Positions 25,373 to 36,450 of a DNA stretch of 46,908 nt are shown here, one piece after another. Within the stretch, counting starts at the first letter, position 1, and each line of letters begins with the position of its first letter. The DNA is from Alphaproteobacteria bacterium (GTDB lineage: Bacteria > Pseudomonadota > Alphaproteobacteria > Paracaedibacterales > CAIULA01). The notes beneath the pieces are model-generated. The model did no database searches. It worked only from the letters and a program-made list of their open reading frames with translations, and had not been told where the DNA came from. Location: NCBI GenBank assembly GCA_947475175.1, contig CANJLN010000006.1, forward strand, positions 1 to 46,908, given 5' to 3'. The position numbers were made by a program, and so were the translations under genes.

Positions 25373-27343
25373 TTAAAGCTTCTTCAAATAATCATCTAAA
25401 TTCGGCGCTGGTGGCTGTGGAACGTTTGCTACAGGTTTTGGTACGCCTGGTTTATTAACTTGAGTCCCTCTGAAAAAGGCGCCTGCGATTCGAGCTGGCA
25501 TCCGACCACCCGTTGACGCCTTAGCCATAGGGCGGTTGTTATCGTTTCCTGTCCAAACACCTATAACCAAACCGCCAGGTCCATCTGTTTCTGGATCGCT
25601 TGTTGCATCCCTATACCCAAAGAACCAAGCATCTCTATCTCCATTACTGCCTGTTTTTCCACTCACCGTAGAATCAACATTCGCTGCTTTTCCGGTTCCA
25701 GAGGCAATAACTTCCCTTAGCATTTCTCTCATGCCTTGTAAAACAGTGGCACTGATAATAGGTTTTCCTGGGCTTTCTTGATGTTTATAAAGAATTCCGC
25801 CGTTTCTATCGCGAATTTCTAAAACACCATAAGACCACACAGCTTTTCCTTGGTTTGCAAAAGTCGAACAAGCTGTTGTCAGCTCAAGCAAGGTTGCCTC
25901 ACATGTTCCAAGAGAAATGCTCAAGTCATTATTCATATCGCTTGTGATACCAAGACGTTTGGCAACTTCTGCAATTTTCTTTGGTCCCACTTGTTCTGTC
26001 AAACGAATGGATACACTGTTAACGGAGCGTGCTAAACCTGTTTTAAGATTAACCATTCCCTGGCTTTTCCATTTGAAATTGCTGGGGTGCCAATTTCCCT
26101 TTGAATAGGGAGAATCATCCATCATGGATTCTGGCGTTAGTCCTGATTCTAAGGCTGCCAAATAGATATATATTTTAAAGGATGACCCTGGTTGACGATG
26201 GGCTTGCGTGACATGATTGTATTGGCTGGATCCATAATCTTTACCACCAACCATTGCTTTAATAGCACCCTCAGGGGTCATGGCAACAAAAGCTATCTCA
26301 GAGGTTTTGAGTTCTTGTCCCATTTTTTCCAAATGATCAAGACACACGCTTTCGGCTTTGTGCTGCAGCTCCGTCTCAAGTGTTGTGATAACAATAATAT
26401 CTTTATCAATCGGTCCTATAATACTTGGAAGAGTCTCATAAACCCAATCAGCAAAATACTTATATCCCTGGTTACGTTCTCTTGTATTGTCAGCTAATTC
26501 TTTAGTCCCTTGTTCCAAGTAAGATTCATAATCTCTCAAATACCCGGCTTCAACCATGAGTGACAGGACAATTTTAGCTCTTGCTTTTGCCCGTTTTGGA
26601 TGTTGGGCTGGCGAATATTTAGAAGGAGCTTTTAAAAGACCTGCAATAACAGCTGCTTCAAAGACGCTTAAATTTCGAGCTGATTTGTTAAAATAACGCC
26701 TAGCCGCCGCATCGATTCCATAAGTTCCCGAACCAAAATAAACACGGTTAAGGTACATGGTCAAAATTTGATCTTTGGTGAATTTCCACTCTAACCAAAC
26801 AGCTAACAAAACTTCTTGAATTTTTCGTTTATAAGAACGGTCATTGACGGAAAAACAACCTTGAGTGAATAAAATGTTTTTGGCCAACTGTTGAGTTAGA
26901 GTTGACCCACCTTGAACGACGCGTTGCGCTTTATAGTTTGTGTAAGCTGCTCGGACCAGACCAATAATATCAACGCCAAAGTGATGGTAAAAACGTCTAT
27001 CCTCGACGGCCATAAGAGCTTGAGAAACATAAGGAGGAAGATCTTGAACCTTGACCATATCTTCGTACAGATCGCCGTAAGTGCCAAGAATCGTCCCATC
27101 GTAAGTTTGAATGGTGACGCTTGGTTTTCTGATATTAGCTTGCAGGTTTTTAAGGTCTGGTAGGTCATGGCTAAACCAAAGCACAACCAAACCAATAGCA
27201 ATGATCCCCCAAATACCGAGCATCATGATTGCTCTAAAAATCGTTCCTAAGAAAGAAGAGCTTTTCTTTGAGCGTTTAGCTTTCTTTTCCTTCTTTTTCT
27301 TAGGTTCAGGCTTTGCTTTTCTTTTATCGGCGTAGAGTTTCAT
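25373..27343 (-). CDS. Class A penicillin-binding protein (PBP1a family)
   Basis: Bifunctional peptidoglycan synthase on the inner membrane. A very lysine-rich cytoplasmic start (residues 7-27) precedes one membrane segment (about 34-57). The GT51 transglycosylase domain has catalytic Glu114 (AVEDRRFYHHFG) and QGGSTLTQQLAKN. The transpeptidase domain has SSFK (Ser387, Lys390), SVN and the KTGS box. At 656 aa it is shorter than E. coli PBP1a and lacks its large OB insert. It follows gyrB by 28 bases on the same strand. Confidence 0.93.
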   Translation of the reverse strand: MKLYADKRKAKPEPKKKKEKKAKRSKKSSSFLGTIFRAIMMLGIWGIIAIGLVVLWFSHDLPDLKNLQANIRKPSVTIQTYDGTILGTYGDLYEDMVKVQDLPPYVSQALMAVEDRRFYHHFGVDIIGLVRAAYTNYKAQRVVQGGSTLTQQLAKNILFTQGCFSVNDRSYKRKIQEVLLAVWLEWKFTKDQILTMYLNRVYFGSGTYGIDAAARRYFNKSARNLSVFEAAVIAGLLKAPSKYSPAQHPKRAKARAKIVLSLMVEAGYLRDYESYLEQGTKELADNTRERNQGYKYFADWVYETLPSIIGPIDKDIIVITTLETELQHKAESVCLDHLEKMGQELKTSEIAFVAMTPEGAIKAMVGGKDYGSSQYNHVTQAHRQPGSSFKIYIYLAALESGLTPESMMDDSPYSKGNWHPSNFKWKSQGMVNLKTGLARSVNSVSIRLTEQVGPKKIAEVAKRLGITSDMNNDLSISLGTCEATLLELTTACSTFANQGKAVWSYGVLEIRDRNGGILYKHQESPGKPIISATVLQGMREMLREVIASGTGKAANVDSTVSGKTGSNGDRDAWFFGYRDATSDPETDGPGGLVIGVWTGNDNNRPMAKASTGGRMPARIAGAFFRGTQVNKPGVPKPVANVPQPPAPNLDDYLKKL

Positions 27344-27371
27344 CGGAAAAATATTTCATTGCAAGAAAGAA

Positions 27372-29795
<2,424 letters not shown>

Positions 29796-31013
29796 TCAAC
29801 CAAGTGTTAGTGTTGCATTGTCTACACAGAAGAATTGTCCTTGCCCCATAAGGGTTTCAAACAACAAAGGATCCGTCCCTGTCAACCAGGTGTGGACAGA
29901 ACCTTTAAACTCTTCTTGATGTGTATTTTGTAAAGCACATATCTGATCGAACAGTACCACACGGTGATGAAAATCTAAATGGGCAATTACGTCATCGAGT
30001 AATAAAACAGTCAATCGATCATCATTTCGAACTTTGTGCTGAATAAAAGAAAATAAAGCCGCAATTAAGAGAATTTTTTGCTCGCCTGTTGAACAAAAAG
30101 AAGCCGTCATATTCTTGGTTTGGTGAATCATTTCCCAGTCGCTTCGATGAGGTCCGATTTTGGTTGTGCCGCTTTCTCTGTCTGTATTTCTATTTTTTGT
30201 GAGAGCTTCCATAAATCGAGCTTCCACATTCACAGCATAATCATTTTCAATCCAAGAATCGATCTCCCCTATCATTTGGCTTTGAAACCGAGGAAACAAG
30301 GGGTGTTGATATTCTTGACCTTGATTCAATTTTTTCATCAGCTGTTGACGGGCAACAGCAATGGCAACACCCTGAGAAGCGATTTGTTCCTCGAGTGAAC
30401 TCAGCCACAAAGGATCTCCGCCTTGTCTGAGCACCATCAATCTTTCTCTTAAAGCATGATCATAACGATTGAGTCGTTCACTATGAAGTGGGTCTTCTCC
30501 ATAAACAAAACGGTCAACAAACTTGCGTCTGTCAGAAGGAGACTCAAGGAAAAGACGATCTGTTTCAGGGGTTAACCAAAAAACAGTCAGCCATTCTGTA
30601 AATGGCCCCTGCCCTTTGACAGATTCATGTTGAATTTTGTGAATTCTTTTCTCACTACCCGTGAGCGGATTGTTTTCAAGGCCGGTTGAAAGCTGAATAT
30701 CTTGGCTCAAAATGATTGAGCTTGCCCACAAAAGACCTTTTTCAAATTTTACTTTTTCCGCAGTGTCATTCTCGCATTTATTGCGAGAATCTATAGATCC
30801 TCGGAACAAGTCCGAGGATGACGAAGAAAGGTCAGATAATTTAGCGCCGCGTAACCCGCGTCCCGGAGAAAAAAGAGAAAGCGCTTCCAACACATTCGTC
30901 TTCCCAGCTCCGTTTGGACCAGTTAGCACAACAGGAGCTGAGCTCAGAGTTAGATCCAAAGAAGTATAATTTCTAAAATGATGCAGAGAAAGATGGGTAA
31001 TCGCCTGCATCAT
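29796..31013 (-). CDS. recF: RecF recombination mediator carrying a palindromic-element insert
   Basis: SMC-like ATPase that helps load RecA at single-strand gaps. Walker A is GPNGAGKT (residues 32-39); the C-terminal signature and Walker B region are in FCSTGEQKILLIAALF and LLLDDVIAHLD. At 405 aa it is longer than typical RecF (about 360-380). Part of the excess is residues 64-84, encoded by the 60-nt palindromic element. The insert falls between LSPGRGLRGAKLSDL and the next core strand, a surface loop just after the P-loop helix, and leaves the frame open. The enzyme is therefore probably still functional. Confidence 0.93.
   Translation of the reverse strand: MMQAITHLSLHHFRNYTSLDLTLSSAPVVLTGPNGAGKTNVLEALSLFSPGRGLRGAKLSDLSSSSSDLFRGSIDSRNKCENDTAEKVKFEKGLLWASSIILSQDIQLSTGLENNPLTGSEKRIHKIQHESVKGQGPFTEWLTVFWLTPETDRLFLESPSDRRKFVDRFVYGEDPLHSERLNRYDHALRERLMVLRQGGDPLWLSSLEEQIASQGVAIAVARQQLMKKLNQGQEYQHPLFPRFQSQMIGEIDSWIENDYAVNVEARFMEALTKNRNTDRESGTTKIGPHRSDWEMIHQTKNMTASFCSTGEQKILLIAALFSFIQHKVRNDDRLTVLLLDDVIAHLDFHHRVVLFDQICALQNTHQEEFKGSVHTWLTGTDPLLFETLMGQGQFFCVDNATLTLG
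30764..30823 (-). repeat. 60-nt A+B palindromic element inside recF
   Basis: Reverse complement of the element at 12981-13040, so relative to the coding strand both lie in the same direction. It differs by a few bases in the linker and at the last end base. In the recF frame it reads SSSDLFRGSIDSRNKCEND without a stop. It adds exactly 60 nt, so the frame is preserved. Confidence 0.92.
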
Positions 31014-31023
31014 TACAGCGAAA

Positions 31024-32157
31024 CTAAACGCGCATGGGCATCAAGACAAATGTTGTTTGCGTTTCATTAACCGGTTTAATCAATACGGAAGAATCACCGT
31101 CAGCTAACAGTATTTCCATTTCTTCGGTATTAATTTGTGCTGCAATATCTGTTAAATAACGAACATTAAAACAAATTTCCAATTCCTCATTATAAGGAAA
31201 ATCAACGTCCAATTCCTCAACAGCACTGCCAAAATCGCTGCTGACAGCAGACAAAATCGCCGCATTTTCAGAGAGCTTTAATTTAATGGCTCTGACTTTA
31301 TCGTTTACAACAGTACCAACTCGATCCACTGCTTCCGCAAATGCTTTCGTTCCGACGATCATTATTTTATCATTCTCAATAGCCATGGCGGCCTGATAAT
31401 CAGGAAATGTTCCATCAACAAGACGCGAACTTAAAACAGCTCTCGTGTTGTTTCCATCAATAGCAAATTCGATACGGTTAGAAGATAAGCCGATAGTGAT
31501 AGGTTGATCAGCCTCGTCCAATAACTTTCGAACTTCAGTAATGGTTTTGCGTCCCACAATAATTTCAGGCATTCCAATTGCAGCATCAGGACTTTCACAG
31601 CCAACGCAAGCAAGACGATGCATATCTGTCGCAACCGCTCTCAAAATGGTAGGACCATCCGTTTCTATGGTGTGAAGATGGATGCCGTTTAAGTGATATC
31701 TTGTTTCTTCTGTAGACATTGCAAACCGCGATGCATCAATGAGATGCTTTAGAACTGGAGCTGGCAAGGTGAAATGGTGGCTTAATTCACTTTGAGTTAA
31801 CTGAGGAAAATCTTCAGCTGGCAGACAAGAGAGGTCAAATTTTGAACGCCCTGATGTGATTGTAAGTTGAGAGGTATCTTCATTAAAACTGAGATTGACT
31901 TCGTTGTTTTCACTCAGTTTTCTAACAATCTCATGAAGCATATGTGCGGAAACACAAGCGGTCCCACTTTGCTCAACTTTCGCTGGAATCGTTTCTATAA
32001 GAGCAAGATCCATATCGGTTGATGTAAGCAAAAGCCCATTCTTTGTCGCCGTTAACAGAACATGGCTTAAAATTGGAACTGTTGTCCGTTTTTCCACAAC
32101 GCTTTGTCCGTGAGAGAGAGCCTTTAGAAATGGACCTTTTTCCAGTGACAACTTCAT
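31024..32157 (-). CDS. dnaN: DNA polymerase III beta sliding clamp
   Basis: Ring-shaped clamp that tethers the replicative polymerase to DNA. It has three clamp-fold domains across 377 aa with typical SAHMLHEIVRKL, RFAMSTEETRYHLNGI and the C-terminal VLMPMRV. It is first of the dnaN-recF-gyrB run and recF starts ten bases after it. dnaA is not upstream; the neighbouring gene is the divergent KGG-repeat protein. Confidence 0.97.
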   Translation of the reverse strand: MKLSLEKGPFLKALSHGQSVVEKRTTVPILSHVLLTATKNGLLLTSTDMDLALIETIPAKVEQSGTACVSAHMLHEIVRKLSENNEVNLSFNEDTSQLTITSGRSKFDLSCLPAEDFPQLTQSELSHHFTLPAPVLKHLIDASRFAMSTEETRYHLNGIHLHTIETDGPTILRAVATDMHRLACVGCESPDAAIGMPEIIVGRKTITEVRKLLDEADQPITIGLSSNRIEFAIDGNNTRAVLSSRLVDGTFPDYQAAMAIENDKIMIVGTKAFAEAVDRVGTVVNDKVRAIKLKLSENAAILSAVSSDFGSAVEELDVDFPYNEELEICFNVRYLTDIAAQINTEEMEILLADGDSSVLIKPVNETQTTFVLMPMRV

Positions 32158-32479
32158 ATTAGAAAACCCTTTTTAAAATACCTTCGTTTTTTGAAAAATG
32201 CTGAAACCAATAGATACCACAAAGAAATCCGAAAGACGACATTTTTAAAAGCTTCAACATTTTAATATTTATTAGGTATAGTTTAGGGACGATAAAATTC
32301 ACATTCAAGTTGCATGACCGAAATATCTTTCACTTCTTTACAACCCAAAGGTTTTTAATGGCATTTACATGAGAAAACAAAAGAGTTATATTGACCTTGT
32401 TTAAAATTTTAAATACATTTTTCACTCAAGATTGAGCACGCGTTGACGATAAACCCTCGAAATTCAAGGAGTCCCTGTC
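32158..32479. other. Intergenic region between divergent dnaN and the KGG gene
   Basis: About 320 AT-rich bases with no gene. It contains a strong promoter for the KGG gene at 32391-32419 and presumably the dnaN promoter, for which I see no clear boxes. No DnaA boxes of the TTATCCACA type were found by eye, so there is no support for a replication origin here. Confidence 0.6.
32391..32419 (+). promoter_or_regulatory. Sigma-70-type promoter of the KGG-repeat gene
   Basis: TTGACC (32391-32396) and TACATT (32414-32419) are separated by 17 bases, predicting transcription from about 32426 and a leader of roughly 54 nt. A strong ribosome-binding site AAGGAG (32466-32471) lies eight bases before the ATG at 32480. 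Confidence 0.65.
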
Positions 32480-32755
32480 ATGGCAACAGCACAACCAAAG
32501 ATTAATATTCCAAAAAACATTAAAGAGACCACCAAAACTTCAGGCCGTGGCTTCGCTTCGATGTCTCGTGACAGAGTCGTCGCCATTGCCAAAAAGGGTG
32601 GTCAAGCACGAGCTGAACAGCTCGGTCACAACGGTTATGTAGAACTTGGTCAAAAAGGTGGACATATCAGAGCCGAACAGCTCGGTCACGATGGCTATGT
32701 CAGCATGGGTAGAAAAGGTGGGCAAGCGTCAGGGGAATCAAGAAAAAACAATTAG
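32480..32755 (+). CDS. KGG-repeat stress protein, 91 aa
   Basis: Small basic protein of the stress-induced KGG/YciG-like repeat type. Three related units are visible: AKKGGQARAEQLGHNGYVEL, GQKGGHIRAEQLGHDGYVSM and GRKGGQASGESRKNN. They form a tandem repeat of about 22-23 residues that is also clear at DNA level. The family is linked to stress responses in other bacteria but its molecular function is not settled. It has a near-consensus promoter and a strong ribosome-binding site, so high expression is likely. It converges on grxC with seven bases between stops. Confidence 0.85.
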   Translation: MATAQPKINIPKNIKETTKTSGRGFASMSRDRVVAIAKKGGQARAEQLGHNGYVELGQKGGHIRAEQLGHDGYVSMGRKGGQASGESRKNN

Positions 32756-32762
32756 TATTTGT

Positions 32763-33020
32763 CTACTTTCCCAACAAAGAGTCCAACTTGTCTTCTTTGT
32801 CCAAAGCATAAGCATCATCGCAGCCGCCAATATGCTGACCATCGATAAAGATTTGCGGAACGCTGGTGCGCCCTCCTGCTTTTTCAGTCATGGATTTTCT
32901 AAGATCAGCGTCGTTGCTGACGTCAATTTCTTTGTAAGCAATGCCTTTCTGTACAAAAAGTTTTTTTGCCCTGACGCAATACGGACATGTTTGTGTTACA
33001 TAAATTTCAACTGTTACCAC
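32763..33020 (-). CDS. grxC: Glutaredoxin 3
   Basis: Small dithiol glutaredoxin that reduces disulfides with glutathione. The active site CPYC is at residues 12-15, and GGRTSVPQIFIDGQHIGGCDD holds the cis-proline and the glutathione-binding motif. The length of 85 aa is normal. The start is GTG, supported by GAAAGGTG about seven bases upstream. Confidence 0.95.
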   Translation of the reverse strand: MVTVEIYVTQTCPYCVRAKKLFVQKGIAYKEIDVSNDADLRKSMTEKAGGRTSVPQIFIDGQHIGGCDDAYALDKEDKLDSLLGK

Positions 33021-33086
33021 GACTGCACACCTTTCAAGCTTAGTATCTGCCGCATCATAGAAGGAAGGCAGATGGCAATCAATATA

Positions 33087-35507
33087 TTAACCACCATGCC
33101 TCATCAACCGAACAGACTTATTGTAACGCTCCAACTGCCTTAAAACCAACGAGAGGATACTATTTTGTTCGAAATGATAATAGGGATATTCACGCTCTGA
33201 AGGCATGCCATTTTGCAGCTTTAGCCCACATTTTTTTGACATTAGAATTTCCATAGCCTCATAAACAGAATCAACAGGCCATATAAAGAATTTCTGAGCA
33301 CGAATATCGTCAACAATATTTTCACGCAGCGTCAAATGAATGATATTTGAGCGAGGAATAATGACCCCTTGAGTTCCCGTTAGCCCTTGCTCAACACAGA
33401 CACGATGAAACCCTTCGACCTTTAAATGAACCCCACCTATGGATTGTGCCAAACCAAACTGATTCATCGATCCTGTAATAGCAATATCTTGACGAATAGA
33501 AAGGCCTGATAAGGATGAAATAATAGCAATCAATTCAGCCAATGATGCGCTATCACCTTCAACATCACCATAGTTCTGCTCAAAGGTTAAAGAACAAGAA
33601 CAGGATAAGGGAAATTTCTGCGCAAAAAGAGCTTTTAGGTAACCTTCTAGAATGAGCATACCCTTTTGTTGAATAGGACCACTCATCTCTGTTAAACGTT
33701 CAATGTTCACAACACCTTGATCACCGGCATAAGTGCGCGCACTGATTCGGCAAGGCATTCCATAACTATGATCCCCCGTACTTAACACAGTTAAACCATT
33801 GACTTGACCAATGACGGAACCTTGAGTGTCAATCAATACTTGACCAGAAGATATGTCTTGGTGATTTCGATCCTCAGTTCTAGAGTTTCGGAGACGTCTT
33901 TGACGAATCACTTGTTCAATCACATCTTTTGTTATGGTTTCTTGACCTTCACTGATTACACCTGCTTCCGTTAGTATGTCCCCTACCAATTCGAAACGGG
34001 CACTGAGTTTTTCACGATGTCCAACCCAACGCGCACTGTATCCCATCAAATAGTCGATCGCATCTTCAGTAATCGAAAAGCCTGTCAAGCTCACACAATT
34101 TTGTTGAATCAATCGTCTGTAAACATAAACATTTTCTGGCGTTGCCGGAAGATCTGGATCAATATCTGCCTTTATTTTAAAATAGGATCTAAAATCGGGA
34201 TCATTAAAAAAGAAGGTGTAGTACCAGCTCGGAGATGCAATTAGAAAGACCTGGACGTCTAAAGGGATTGATTTTGGTGCAGGCGCATCTAAAAGAGGTA
34301 AACTGTTTTCACGAGCCCGCTCTTCAATACGAATAACTTGGTCACGAAGAGCCGCTTTTAGGAATTCCCACAATTCAGGATCTTGCGCGATTGCCTCAGC
34401 GCGAAGCACAAGAATTCCCCCATTAGCCAAATGCAAAGCTCCTGGGCGAATCATTGTAAAGTTTGTCTCAACTGAACCTGACGTACTTGTTTGGTATTTA
34501 ATGGACCCAAATAAACTTTCATACGTTGGATGGGCTTCTAGAAAAACCTTGGGATGCAATGACTCTTTGTTATCAACAAAAAGATTCACGCTATACCATT
34601 CATCTAAATCAAAGGGTGTTTTTCCTGTTGTCTCTTCAGGATGCATCATAAAATCATCAAGATGCTTTAAAATGTCTTCTTTAAGCTCTTCTATCCAATG
34701 ACCAACATATGTTCCAAATTCTTCCTGAAATTTCTGCAATAAAGATGAAATGGCTTTTTGAGCCGTATTTTTCTTCAATTCATCCGCTTTTTTGTAAATC
34801 TTTTGACTTGCAAGATGAATAGATATGGAAATCTTATTTAGCTTTTCTTTGACTTCTTGGAGGTTCTGGGCGACATTTTTTTCCGGGTTAAGATCTGTTC
34901 CTTCTTTCAGATCCATGGTAAATCCATCAATCGTTTGTGCAACCTCGTACCCTCTTTGATGGGCATAGTCTTGGACTTCAGTAACTTGTTGATCAATTTG
35001 ATATTGCAATGATGCACTCAACGTGTCGATTTGCCTTAGATAATTAGGGCTTGAAAGCATTTTATTCAAAAGAGCTTTAACGTTCTCAATCAGTTCTTTT
35101 GTCTTTTCTTGAAGAACTCTGCCGAAACCTGTCGGCAACGAATAAGGTTTTGTTCTATGTGGTTGTAAAAAATTATTCAAATAGACCCAGTCCGGAGGCG
35201 GTGGCATCTCCTTCACGTATTGCTTTAAATAAGCCAGCGTTGCTGTCATACGACCGCTTCTATCTTCACCGACAACAAACACATGAAACCCTTTGTTGCG
35301 CATTTTCAAGCCAAAGCTAATGGCCTCTCGTGCTCTGCTATGAGATGACAAATCGAAAAGAGTATTGGGATGATTGTCGTACACATCCACCCCTCTTTCA
35401 GACAAACGTGCCGGAGGTTTAAAATGTTCAATGTCGATTGCAACCTTGTCTAATTTTGAGAAGATCGGTAATCCAACATGTTCATATGAAAGAGTTTCTT
35501 TTTTCAT
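33087..35507 (-). CDS. Lon-like protease (YcbZ/LonH-type AAA-S16 protein)
   Basis: Large protein with an N-terminal AAA-like region, a central coiled-coil and helical part (about residues 120-300), and a C-terminal S16 Lon protease domain. The Ser-Lys dyad is Ser653 (VEGDSASLAEL) and Lys696 (GGVHLKVEG), 43 residues apart as in E. coli Lon. The P-loop is unusual, VVGEDRSGRMT, with Arg where Walker A normally has Lys. A related glycine-arginine form is, as I recall, common in this Lon-related family, so weak or absent ATPase is possible. The length of 806 aa fits the long LonH/YcbZ relatives. It is not the main Lon. Confidence 0.85.
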   Translation of the reverse strand: MKKETLSYEHVGLPIFSKLDKVAIDIEHFKPPARLSERGVDVYDNHPNTLFDLSSHSRAREAISFGLKMRNKGFHVFVVGEDRSGRMTATLAYLKQYVKEMPPPPDWVYLNNFLQPHRTKPYSLPTGFGRVLQEKTKELIENVKALLNKMLSSPNYLRQIDTLSASLQYQIDQQVTEVQDYAHQRGYEVAQTIDGFTMDLKEGTDLNPEKNVAQNLQEVKEKLNKISISIHLASQKIYKKADELKKNTAQKAISSLLQKFQEEFGTYVGHWIEELKEDILKHLDDFMMHPEETTGKTPFDLDEWYSVNLFVDNKESLHPKVFLEAHPTYESLFGSIKYQTSTSGSVETNFTMIRPGALHLANGGILVLRAEAIAQDPELWEFLKAALRDQVIRIEERARENSLPLLDAPAPKSIPLDVQVFLIASPSWYYTFFFNDPDFRSYFKIKADIDPDLPATPENVYVYRRLIQQNCVSLTGFSITEDAIDYLMGYSARWVGHREKLSARFELVGDILTEAGVISEGQETITKDVIEQVIRQRRLRNSRTEDRNHQDISSGQVLIDTQGSVIGQVNGLTVLSTGDHSYGMPCRISARTYAGDQGVVNIERLTEMSGPIQQKGMLILEGYLKALFAQKFPLSCSCSLTFEQNYGDVEGDSASLAELIAIISSLSGLSIRQDIAITGSMNQFGLAQSIGGVHLKVEGFHRVCVEQGLTGTQGVIIPRSNIIHLTLRENIVDDIRAQKFFIWPVDSVYEAMEILMSKKCGLKLQNGMPSEREYPYYHFEQNSILSLVLRQLERYNKSVRLMRHGG

Positions 35508-35603
35508 AATTTAAGCTTGCCAGATTTATCTTAAAATTTAGTAAATTTACGATATTTAACGGATCGACACAGAAGAGTATCAACGATTAGAATAGCGAAA
35601 CTT

Positions 35604-35690
35604 TCTGGATTGTCATCCTCGAGAGGCACGAAGTGCCGAGTCGGGGATCCAGAAAATTACTGGGTTCTCGCCTACGCGGAAACGACAATA
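35604..35690. repeat. Composite hairpin repeat upstream of the O-methyltransferase gene
   Basis: CTGGATTGTCATCCTCGA...TCGGGGATCCAG forms a hairpin around the palindrome GGCACGAAGTGCC (to about 35652). It is followed by a second half-module with GGTTCTCGCCTACGCGGAAACGACA. It shares the TGTCATCCTCG and GGATCC ends with module A but has a different centre. It lies just before the likely ribosome-binding site of the next gene. Confidence 0.75.
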
Positions 35691-35707
35691 GAGGGGATAT
35701 TAATAAA

Positions 35708-36373
35708 ATGAATACCAAAACACCCAAAAACATAGATTTCAGCTCAAACCTTTATTTTTACTGTCTAGAGAATTGGTCTAGAGAAAGCCCTGTACTAGAT
35801 CAGCTGAGACAACAAACTGAACGTATGCCTGAAGCTCATATGCAGATTCTTCCTCTCCAGGGACAATTCATGGCTTTTCTTTTAAAGCTTATCAATGCTC
35901 GTAATGTTCTCGAAATTGGCACATACACAGGGTACAGCAGTCTTGTCATGGCACAAGCTCTGCCGGAGGATGGCAAAGTTATTGCGTGTGATATTAATCC
36001 CGAATGGACCAAGATTGCTAAAAAATACTGGGAAAAAGCCAATGTGGCTCATAAAATTGACTTGCGACTAGCGCCCGCATTGGAAACACTGAACCATTTG
36101 AAAAATGAGAAAAAACTTTTTGATTTTATTTTTATTGATGCGGACAAACTCAATTACTCGGTGTACTACGAAAACTGCCTAACTCTTTTAAAACAAAACG
36201 GCATCATTGCAATCGACAATGTTCTTTGGAAAGGAAAGGTCGCTGATGATTTGCACCAAGATCCAGAAACGCTTGAGATCAGAAAACTCAATCATCATAT
36301 TCTTGCTGACAGTCGGGTCGATATTTCCTTGATCCCCATTGCTGATGGATTGACTCTTGTTAGAAAGAAGTAA
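35708..36373 (+). CDS. Class I O-methyltransferase (CCoAOMT-like)
   Basis: SAM-dependent O-methyltransferase of the catechol/caffeoyl-CoA type, acting on a small hydroxylated molecule. Motif I is VLEIGTYTGYSSLVMAQALP, followed by VIACDINPEW and the metal-site-like FIFIDADKLNY with AIDNVLWKG. I chose the ATG at 35708 (221 aa), with GAGGGG at 35691-35696 upstream. A longer frame from 35633 would only add residues translated from the repeat (SRGSRKLLGSRLRGND). The substrate is unknown. Confidence 0.87.
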   Translation: MNTKTPKNIDFSSNLYFYCLENWSRESPVLDQLRQQTERMPEAHMQILPLQGQFMAFLLKLINARNVLEIGTYTGYSSLVMAQALPEDGKVIACDINPEWTKIAKKYWEKANVAHKIDLRLAPALETLNHLKNEKKLFDFIFIDADKLNYSVYYENCLTLLKQNGIIAIDNVLWKGKVADDLHQDPETLEIRKLNHHILADSRVDISLIPIADGLTLVRKK

Positions 36374-36450
36374 GCTTGAATTTCAACCTGTAGCGTTCGC
36401 AGCTGCGTTCTGTTAGAATTAAGGTACAGTTTATATCAGGTTAATTTAGA

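Noticed and set aside
32158-32479. Possible replication origin beside dnaN-recF-gyrB
   Set aside because: No dnaA gene and no DnaA-box sequences were seen in the gap, and in many alphaproteobacteria dnaN is not at the origin.
35633-35707. Upstream extension of the O-methyltransferase gene
   Set aside because: The added residues are only a translation of the hairpin repeat, and GAGGGG precedes the internal ATG at 35708.
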